From a virus, in the IMG/VR virus record IMGVR_UViG_3300037119_001982, positions 1 through 22,676 of that record: 22,676 nt of DNA. One strand, 5' to 3'. Each line of letters starts with the position of its first letter. Positions within the stretch are counted from its first letter, which is position 1. The notes under the pieces are model-generated. The model made no database searches and was not told the origin of the DNA. It saw only the letters and a list, made by a program, of their open reading frames with translations. The position numbers were made by a program, and so were the translations under genes. Shown in pieces: positions 5,962-11,010 of the stretch.

Positions 5962-6561
5962 GTGATCGTGCTCCTAGACACCGGACAGGATTTAGCGACG
6001 TGCCAGCAGGAACTCGGCTGCGAGGTAGGTCAACTGCTGACACCGCTGACCAGATACACGCTGCGCGAGCCAAGCCGCCAGTGGGCAATCGACAACGGTG
6101 CGTTTTCGGCATTCGAGGAGAAGGCATTCCTGTCCCTGTTGCAGCGCGAGGAGCACCACAAAGCGAATTGCATCTTCGTCACCGTGCCAGATGTCGTCGG
6201 ATCAGCTCGTCGCACGCTTGAGGTCTTTGCCCACTGGAAGGGGCGGCTCGCATCGTGGCCTCTAGCCGTCGCCTGCCAGGACGGACAGGAGCACCTGCCG
6301 ATCCCGTGGGACGACATCGCGGCGGTGTTCATTGGCGGCTCAACGAACTGGAAATTGTCCGACCACGCGGCGCAGTGCATCAAGGCGGCTAAGGCACTCG
6401 GGAAGTGGGCGCACGTCGGGAGGGTCAACGACCCGGCCCGCTTCGAGCACTTCGAGAAACTCGGCGCGGACTCAATCGACGGCAGCGGGATCGCCCGCTA
6501 CACCCACATGCGCGATGCCATCTCCAAGCGAGACAACCAGGAGAAACTCTTTGCTAGTTAG
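5962..6561 (+). CDS. dpdA: DpdA-like deazaguanine DNA transglycosylase
   Basis: This 199-residue protein of the tRNA-guanine transglycosylase fold is of the short phage type. DpdA enzymes exchange guanine in DNA for a 7-deazaguanine base. Visible motifs in order are WAIDNGAF (41-48, equivalent to DSGGF of bacterial TGT, with D44 as the base-recognition or catalytic Asp), VPDVVG (75-80), VFIGGSTNWKLS (122-133), HVGRVN (151-156) and GADSIDGS (168-175, matching the region of the TGT nucleophile Asp). The Cys/His zinc site and tRNA-binding C-terminal part of tRNA enzymes are absent, as in phage DpdA. The start is GTG 5962 with no clear ribosome-binding site. The next genes, a QueF-like protein and a YhhQ-type transporter, strongly support a deazaguanine role. 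Subfamily not decided. Confidence 0.8.
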   Translation: MIVLLDTGQDLATCQQELGCEVGQLLTPLTRYTLREPSRQWAIDNGAFSAFEEKAFLSLLQREEHHKANCIFVTVPDVVGSARRTLEVFAHWKGRLASWPLAVACQDGQEHLPIPWDDIAAVFIGGSTNWKLSDHAAQCIKAAKALGKWAHVGRVNDPARFEHFEKLGADSIDGSGIARYTHMRDAISKRDNQEKLFAS

Positions 6562-6796
6562 GCACTACCTAACAATCACCGCTACATGCCCCGTGGACCG
6601 CAAGCCTGACAACTACGCGGCGGTGATTGAGTGCGGCTACATGGTCAAGGTAGAAGCAATCCTCGCGGCCGTGGAGAGCCTGCGCTCGCGCCGCATCTTT
6701 CAAGAGGAATTGACGCAGGAGCTCGCCCGCGTGCTAGGAGCGAAGGTCACTACATCTGGCTATCACTCAGGAGTAAAAACAGTATGCGAATGCTGA
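6551..6796 (+). CDS. Miniature QueF-like T-fold protein
   Basis: This 81-residue protein sits between the transglycosylase and the transporter. I chose TTG 6551 as start because AGGAG (6539-6543) lies seven bases before it; GTG 6593 would remove the first motif. The layout is one tunnelling-fold unit: strands HYLTITATCPVD and NYAAVIECGYMVKVE, a helical part ESLRSRRIFQEELTQELA, then strands VTTSGYHSG and VKTVCEC. The stretch CPVDRKPD (C13 to D20) matches the QueF active-site pattern CPxTGQPD, with Cys and Asp at the same spacing; FQEE corresponds to FHED. QueF reduces preQ0 to preQ1; QueF-like archaeal enzymes act on the same nitrile. With half the usual length it may lack reductase activity. 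GTP cyclohydrolase-like origin is the alternative. Confidence 0.6.
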   Translation: MLVRHYLTITATCPVDRKPDNYAAVIECGYMVKVEAILAAVESLRSRRIFQEELTQELARVLGAKVTTSGYHSGVKTVCEC

Positions 6797-7263
6797 TCGC
6801 CTCTTACATCGCTGCAATGGTCGTCGCCAACATGCTCGTGTGGTGGCTCGGGCCGTGGTCCTCGCCCTTCATCGCCTTCGTGCTGATTGGGCTGGACCTG
6901 ACGCTGCGGGACGTGATGCACGACAGGCTGACCCGCTGGCAGATGCTCGCCGTAGTGCTGGCCGGCGGCGCGATCACTTGGGCGGTCAACCCTGCTGCGG
7001 CGCATATCGCCATCGCCTCTGCAACCGCCTTCACCGTGTCCGCTGCGGCCGACTGGCTCGCTTACACCTACCTGCGCTCACGGCCCTGGCTGGTGCGCGC
7101 CAACGGCTCCAACGTGGTAGGTGCTGCCGTGGACAGTTTGATCTTCCCGACGATGGCCTTCGGGGGCTTCCTGCCGCACATCGTCGCCATGCAATTCGCC
7201 GCGAAGGTAGGGGGCGGCGCGTTGTGGTCATGGTGCCTTCGCAAGCAAACCTTCGCCCAATGA
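6784..7263 (+). CDS. yhhQ: VUT/YhhQ-family queuosine-precursor transporter
   Basis: This 159-residue integral membrane protein of the vitamin uptake transporter (DUF165/YhhQ) family imports preQ0/preQ1-type bases in E. coli. Hydrophobic segments are at about 3-22, 27-40, 55-72, 75-100 and 115-155. Family-like signatures are LRDVMHDR (42-49), a central ASATAFTVSAAADWLAY, and RANGSNVVGAAVDSLIFPTMAFGG, with the conserved S-N...D-S-x-x-F pattern. E. coli YhhQ has about 220 residues, so this is a compact phage version, perhaps lacking one helix. ATG 6784 overlaps the end of the QueF-like gene by 13 bases, with AGGAG at 6769-6773. The gene would raise precursor supply for the DpdA-like enzyme. Substrate is inferred from family and context. 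Confidence 0.85.
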   Translation: MRMLIASYIAAMVVANMLVWWLGPWSSPFIAFVLIGLDLTLRDVMHDRLTRWQMLAVVLAGGAITWAVNPAAAHIAIASATAFTVSAAADWLAYTYLRSRPWLVRANGSNVVGAAVDSLIFPTMAFGGFLPHIVAMQFAAKVGGGALWSWCLRKQTFAQ

Positions 7264-7276
7264 CTGAGGTGTGCAC

Positions 7277-7366
7277 ATGAAATTCCGCAAGAAGCCGGTC
7301 GTCATCGATGCTTGGCAGTGGGAAGAGCGCGGTTACACGGTGGACTTCTGGCAAATAACCGAGTGA
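7277..7366 (+). CDS. 29-residue fragment of an RKKPVxIDA-type phage protein
   Basis: ATG 7277 opens a 29-codon ORF beginning MKFRKKPVVIDAWQW. Many small phage proteins of roughly 80-150 residues start with this (F/Y)RKKPVxIxA(x)Q pattern, but here a TGA follows after DFWQITE. It is therefore probably a remnant whose C-terminal part was lost, though a functional micro-protein cannot be excluded. It lies between the transporter and the Dam-type methyltransferase gene, a likely site of past rearrangement. Confidence 0.4.
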   Translation: MKFRKKPVVIDAWQWEERGYTVDFWQITE

Positions 7367-7385
7367 CGAACTCGAACAGCTACGA

Positions 7386-7892
7386 ATGCACATGAGCGAA
7401 CAAGAGTCCTTCCTTCCGGTCGTCGAGAACATCAAGGGCACCAAGTTTGCCGATGGTGCTCCTGACGGGAAGCACTATTGGCTGACGCCTCCGGAACTGT
7501 GGCAGCAGTTGAACATGGAGTTCAGCTTCGACTTCGACCCGTGCCCCTTCCCGCTCCCCGAGGGCTTCGATGGCCTGACGTGCGAGTGGGGCAAGAGCAG
7601 CTATGTGAACCCGCCCTTCGGCTCCGTGCTGCACAAGGGCCGCAAGAAAGGGCCGACAGCGTGGGCTAGGAAGGCGCTGGAGGAATCCCGCAAAGGGAAG
7701 CGCGTGGTCCTTGTGTACCCGATTGACAAGTGGATCCTGATGCTCCTCGCCGCCGGGGCGAAGGTCAGGAACTTGGGCGACGTGAAGTGGCTGGCAACCG
7801 AGGACCGCAGCCAAGGGGTCGGAACTGGTCGGCACGTCGCGGCTTTCATACTTGAATGCACCCCTGCCACACACGTACCGGAGAAATCATGA
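7386..7892 (+). CDS. dam: Phage Dam-type DNA N6-adenine methyltransferase
   Basis: This 168-residue protein follows the pattern of the phage DNA N-6-adenine-methyltransferase family (Pfam Dam). WLTPPELW lies at 32-39, FDFDPCP at 48-54, LTCEWGKSSYVNPPFGS at 64-80 with the catalytic NPPF (75-78), a variant of DPPY, and a VVLVYPIDKW strand near 107-116. The enzyme transfers a methyl group from S-adenosylmethionine to adenine N6, typically to evade host restriction. It begins at ATG 7386 (or ATG 7392), without a clear ribosome-binding site. The stop overlaps the next start as ATGA. Placed after the deazaguanine genes it makes this part of the operon a DNA-modification island. Confidence 0.85.
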   Translation: MHMSEQESFLPVVENIKGTKFADGAPDGKHYWLTPPELWQQLNMEFSFDFDPCPFPLPEGFDGLTCEWGKSSYVNPPFGSVLHKGRKKGPTAWARKALEESRKGKRVVLVYPIDKWILMLLAAGAKVRNLGDVKWLATEDRSQGVGTGRHVAAFILECTPATHVPEKS

Positions 7893-8503
7893 GTAGCGAT
7901 ACCCCATGCTGCCACGAAGGTCCAATGGGATGGATTTGCGGCCGCGAGAAAGGACACGAAGGCATGCACTGTGGCAGCAAGGTGTGGGATCAGAAACTGT
8001 CGTACACGTCCAACTCGGAGACGAATACCACCAATGCAGCGCCGCAGGACAAGTTAGCACCGGACTCTGACTCCCACGCCCAGCAATCGGGGCTGAGTGG
8101 TCAGGCGGAGAACCCTGCGGTTGCTGCGCCAGACGATAAGAACGGGACACCGAGGACGGACGCGGAAGTCTATCGCCCGGCTGGCACAGATCGTCCAGAG
8201 GCCGTGGATGCCGCCTTCGCCCGCCAGCTTGAGCGCGAACTGGCGATGGCGGTGGACAACGCAATCGCCCAGATGGAAAAGGCTGGAGAGCAACGACATG
8301 CGTCCGCAACCCATGCCATTAGCGAGGAGGACCGCGAGGGATTGAGCATGGCCCGCACAATGCTGAAACTGCTTGGCGAGGCGATGGCGAAGAACACGCT
8401 GGCCGACATCAACGTGGACGCCGACAGCGGTTACTACTGCATCAACGAAGGCATGGCGACCATCACGAAGTTGCTGGCACCGGCAGATAGGGGGGATGCG
8501 TGA
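7889..8503 (+). CDS. Hypothetical protein with N-terminal Cys/His cluster (204 aa)
   Basis: ATG 7889 overlaps the methyltransferase stop and follows GGAG (7880-7883). The 204-residue protein has three parts. Residues 5-30 form a Cys/His cluster (TPCCHEGPMGWICGREKGHEGMHC) that may bind zinc. Residues 40-100 are a low-complexity polar linker rich in Asp, Asn, Gln, Ser and Ala. From about 105 on it is helical and charged (FARQLERELAMAVDNAIAQMEKAG, GLSMARTMLKLLGEAMA). No known domain recognised. The C-terminal helices could form a coiled coil. Confidence 0.6.
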   Translation: MSSDTPCCHEGPMGWICGREKGHEGMHCGSKVWDQKLSYTSNSETNTTNAAPQDKLAPDSDSHAQQSGLSGQAENPAVAAPDDKNGTPRTDAEVYRPAGTDRPEAVDAAFARQLERELAMAVDNAIAQMEKAGEQRHASATHAISEEDREGLSMARTMLKLLGEAMAKNTLADINVDADSGYYCINEGMATITKLLAPADRGDA

Positions 8504-8646
8504 TTTTCGAGGTCAGGAACGTCGAGCACGATGACGACTACTGGAAGAAAGTCGAGGCCCGCGACGAGGAAGAAGCCGCCGAGGTATGGGCTAGGTGGGA
8601 GGATGCCTACCTCACACCTCAGAACAGTTCGGAAGCGAAAACGTGA
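8500..8646 (+). CDS. Very acidic small hypothetical protein (48 aa)
   Basis: GTG 8500 overlaps the TGA of the preceding gene, with a GGGGGG run (8490-8495) as ribosome-binding site. The 48-residue product is acidic: VEHDDDYWKKVEARDEEEAAE followed by VWARWEDAYL. Small acidic proteins of phages are often DNA mimics or inhibitors, but that is only a possibility here. It is the last gene before a 123-base gap. Confidence 0.5.
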   Translation: MIFEVRNVEHDDDYWKKVEARDEEEAAEVWARWEDAYLTPQNSSEAKT

Positions 8647-8769
8647 AGACGCCACCAAGCACTTTTTTCTCGGGGCTACGGTTTTGTAAGTCGTTGATTG
8701 CTGCATCGCTTCGGCGAAATCGCAAAAGTCGGTTTAGTAAAATGGTGGAGTTTTCATAGGAGAAACGCC
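8647..8769 (+). promoter_or_regulatory. AT-rich intergenic region before the metallopeptidase gene
   Basis: This 123-base stretch has no gene. It contains a TTTTTT run near 8663-8668, a short perfect hairpin TCGC-TTCG-GCGA (8706-8717) and a TAAAAT hexamer (8738-8743) that resembles a -10 box without a matching -35. AGGAG at 8758-8762 is the ribosome-binding site of the next gene. A separate promoter is possible but not proven. Confidence 0.3.
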
Positions 8770-9243
8770 ATGAGACTGAAGAACCACACCGACATTCAAG
8801 ACGAGAAAATCCGCGAGATCATCCGGGCAGTGCGGCCGGCCGGTATCAGCAAGTTCGACGTTAGGGTCAGCAACTTCGGCGTCGGCAAATACCTGCGAGG
8901 CCGCAACGGCTGCGTTGGGCGAGCGTATTGGGGCGGCAGCGGCTACCACGACCGCGCCGTGCCATTCATCGTGGTGCGCGTGTCTCCGGCGATTAGCTGG
9001 CGACCGATCCGCTCGACGTGCGCCCGAGGCGCCTACCTGCCGCACACCTGGGGCACGCGCCTTGAGGCGTTGCTATGGGTTCTGGCACACGAGCTACGCC
9101 ATCTCTGGCAGGCCGCGAATCCCCTGCAGGGCAAGCGGCGCGGGATGGTCTACGGAGCCAAGGGCCGGTTCAGCGAGCGCGATGCCGACGCCTACGCGCT
9201 CCAGATGCTTCGCCGCTATCGGCGCGGAGAACTGGTCGCGTGA
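8770..9243 (+). CDS. Putative HExxH zinc metallopeptidase
   Basis: The 157-residue protein starts at ATG 8770, seven bases after AGGAG; the frame back to 8698 crosses the regulatory region and is not used. LEALLWVLAHELRHLWQ (about 98-114) contains HELRH (107-111), the zinc-binding HExxH helix. It is followed 24 residues later by SERDADAYA (135-143), whose E136 fits the third zinc ligand of gluzincin/ImmA-like peptidases. The protein is otherwise basic, with Gly/Arg-rich strands in the middle. Its substrate is unknown; similar phage proteins are unnamed. It could be a host-targeting or repressor-cleaving protease. It is the last gene of the rightward operon and converges with the late operon, 28 bases away. 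Confidence 0.65.
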   Translation: MRLKNHTDIQDEKIREIIRAVRPAGISKFDVRVSNFGVGKYLRGRNGCVGRAYWGGSGYHDRAVPFIVVRVSPAISWRPIRSTCARGAYLPHTWGTRLEALLWVLAHELRHLWQAANPLQGKRRGMVYGAKGRFSERDADAYALQMLRRYRRGELVA

Positions 9244-9271
9244 TGTATCGCTTCGTTGCTCATGAGGCGAA

Positions 9272-9472
9272 CTACTCCCGCGTCGCGTCGATCGCGCGCT
9301 GGCGCTCCTCGTCCATCACCGCCCGGAGAGCATCGCGGACTTGCTCCGCGGTCGGATCCTCGCCAGCTCGCTCCTTGGCGCGCGTGACGAGTTGGTCTTC
9401 TTTCATGTGAATCTGCGCGGCAGTGATGCCGAGCGAGAACAGTTCCCAGGCTACTGCGGCGGCCGGTGTCAT
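9272..9472 (-). CDS. Small hypothetical protein at end of late operon (66 aa)
   Basis: ATG 9472 overlaps the TGA of the lipoprotein gene (ATGA). The 66-residue product has a mildly hydrophobic N-terminus (MTPAAAVAWELFSLGITAAQI) and a charged helical C-terminal part (TAEQVRDALRAVMDEERQRAIDA). It is the last gene of the leftward late operon. No family recognised; by position it could belong to the lysis group. Confidence 0.6.
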   Translation of the reverse strand: MTPAAAVAWELFSLGITAAQIHMKEDQLVTRAKERAGEDPTAEQVRDALRAVMDEERQRAIDATRE

Positions 9473-9861
9473 TTCTTCTGCTCCTTCGCTTTGCGAGCCT
9501 GCTCGTTGATCTTCCCCTGCAGGAGAGTGAGGACTTTATCTACGGCCGCAGCGTCGAGTTTCGCCACGTCCAAGATCCCTTTGTCGAGCAATTGCTGCGC
9601 CTGGATCACCTTGTCACGACCTTTGTCGAGTTCCACGATCCACGCGCGACCTTCGGCCTTGGTCATCACCTCGGCAGTCACGTTGTCGGCCACGACGCCG
9701 TAGGACGCAGCCAAGGTAGCGGTCGCCCGGTTGATGATTCGCTGCACCTCCTGCTCGGCCGGCGCGAGCTGGTGCGATACCGGGATCTCTTGCTTCTGCG
9801 GCATGAAGTTGCATGCCCCGACTACTGCCGCCGCTAGCAGCGCGGCGATAAGCGCCTTCAT
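9469..9861 (-). CDS. Small lipoprotein in the lysis-type cluster
   Basis: I place the start at ATG 9861, with AGGGAG six bases upstream; this gives MKALIAALLAAAVVGAC, a typical lipoprotein signal peptide with lipobox VVGA-C at about residue 17. An in-frame ATG at 9888 overlaps the upstream stop (ATGA) and would add nine residues. The mature part (about 114 residues) is helical and charged: APAEQEVQRIINRATATLAASYG, ELDKGRDKVIQAQQLL, ending in a Lys-rich tail. An outer-membrane-anchored lipoprotein next to a holin-like gene could be an o-spanin-type lysis protein, but no i-spanin partner is seen. Confidence 0.65.
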   Translation of the reverse strand: MKALIAALLAAAVVGACNFMPQKQEIPVSHQLAPAEQEVQRIINRATATLAASYGVVADNVTAEVMTKAEGRAWIVELDKGRDKVIQAQQLLDKGILDVAKLDAAAVDKVLTLLQGKINEQARKAKEQKK

Positions 9862-9884
9862 GAGGATCTCCCTAGTTAGGTATT

Positions 9885-10277
9885 TCATCGTCCACTTACG
9901 GTCATGTAGAACTCCTCGAGCCCTTCGGTCAAGCCCATGAATTCTCCGAAGCCTCCCTTGGAATCCAGGACGGCGGTTTGCCCATCAAGCGTCCCGAACG
10001 ACTCGGCGACGATGATGCACGCCTCGGAGTCGGTTTCCTTGTTCCCCTTGTGGAAGAGAACTCGCGTGTGCCCCTCCACCATGATCTCGAAGGTGTCGTA
10101 ACCGCCCTTGTGGTAGCGGCTACGCCTGCAGCGGTATACCCCATTCTTGATGATGGGCTGTCCGTCAGCGAAGGTGCGCTCTATTGAAACAGCCATCAGG
10201 CGACCGTCCCAGCAGAGCACGCTGAGACAGCCGTCGTCGCGGACGGCTACAGTCTTCAACTCAAGGCGGCTACCCAT
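9885..10277 (-). CDS. DUF5675 family protein
   Basis: This 130-residue protein matches the DUF5675 pattern: an N-terminal strand region LELKTVAVRDDGCLSVLCWDG, then a 'SIERTF...IIKNGVYRCRRSRY' segment, an EIMVEGHTRVLFHKGN core and SEACIIVAES. The conserved His of HKGN and the Cys in EACIIV resemble the H...GCI signature of the family. Its function is not established; members are common in phages, often near lysis genes, and a cell-wall-active role has been suspected. ATG 10277 overlaps the stop of the preceding gene (TGATG). No other endolysin candidate is seen in the cluster. Confidence 0.7.
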   Translation of the reverse strand: MGSRLELKTVAVRDDGCLSVLCWDGRLMAVSIERTFADGQPIIKNGVYRCRRSRYHKGGYDTFEIMVEGHTRVLFHKGNKETDSEACIIVAESFGTLDGQTAVLDSKGGFGEFMGLTEGLEEFYMTVSGR

Positions 10278-10612
10278 CAGGTCGTAGTCGGCGGCCAGCG
10301 TAACGACTTGCCGGAGTTGTGTTGGTTATACCAGTTCGGTCCCTTCCATGTCGCGCGGCGCAGGAAGCGGTAGGTGTGCCTGCCGAAGAACATGGAGAGG
10401 CCGACGTACAGGACCAGCATGTTCGGAGACACATAATCCGGGATGCCGTCGAAGAACTTCAGGATTCGCGCCACGGCGACGAACGTTATCATCGCCATGC
10501 CGAGCCTGCCAAACAATCCATCGTCGTACTCCTGGTGAAACACGAGCACCAAGCAGCAAAGGACCACAAAGATCGCGCTGACGAGCACGAGGACAACCCC
10601 TACGTCGTTCAT
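10277..10612 (-). CDS. Small integral membrane protein (111 aa)
   Basis: The 111-residue protein has three hydrophobic segments: VGVVLVLVSAIFVVLCCLVLVF (4-25), LGMAMITFVAVARILKFF (37-54) and MLVLYVGLSMFFG (64-76). They are followed by a basic tail, RHTYRFLRRATWKGP. ATG 10612 follows GGAGAG five bases upstream. It lies directly downstream of the holin-like gene, so it may be a second holin or antiholin, though sequence alone does not show this. Confidence 0.65.
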   Translation of the reverse strand: MNDVGVVLVLVSAIFVVLCCLVLVFHQEYDDGLFGRLGMAMITFVAVARILKFFDGIPDYVSPNMLVLYVGLSMFFGRHTYRFLRRATWKGPNWYNQHNSGKSLRWPPTTT

Positions 10613-10614
10613 GT

Positions 10615-10968
10615 TTACTCTCCGTTCGGACGGCGCTTTGTAAAGGCGTCGAAAAGGGACCTGACAAGATCCACCCAGTCGGTCTCCTTGATCAACTTCA
10701 TGAGCGCTGCGGCAAGCGCCATGCCGAATAATCCTGCCAGCAAAGCGATGCCGACTTCTACCTTGGGCTTTAGTTCAAAGAACTCGGTGATCGGCGGGGA
10801 GCCGAAGGCGGCGAGCGCCCAGCCCCCGAGGAAGGTGAGCCACTTTTCCCACCAGTGCAACCCCTCGAAGAACCGCAGGGCCGCGAACGACGTGATGGCG
10901 CCAGCTACTACGTTGACGAGCTTAAGACCGAGCGCGGTCAGCGCTGCGTTGATCGAGTCCCAGTCCAT
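10615..10968 (-). CDS. Holin-like membrane protein
   Basis: This 117-residue protein has hydrophobic segments at about 15-32 (LKLVNVVAGAITSFAALRFF), 43-56 (LTFLGGWALAAFGS) and 72-92 (VGIALLAGLFGMALAAALMKL), and a short charged C-terminus ending FTKRRPNGE. Small size, two or three membrane helices, a basic tail and position after the tailspike gene fit a phage holin, which forms lesions in the inner membrane at lysis. It starts at ATG 10968 with an AAGGGATG-type ribosome-binding site. It is not assigned to a named holin family. Confidence 0.6.
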   Translation of the reverse strand: MDWDSINAALTALGLKLVNVVAGAITSFAALRFFEGLHWWEKWLTFLGGWALAAFGSPPITEFFELKPKVEVGIALLAGLFGMALAAALMKLIKETDWVDLVRSLFDAFTKRRPNGE

Positions 10969-11010
10969 TTCATCCCTTCCATCCTTGGTTCACTTCGTTG
11001 TTCAGGAAGG

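Noticed and set aside
6557-6573. GTTAGG-CACTA-CCTAAC hairpin as terminator after dpdA
   Set aside because: The stem is only six base pairs, has no T-run, and lies inside the start of the QueF-like reading frame.
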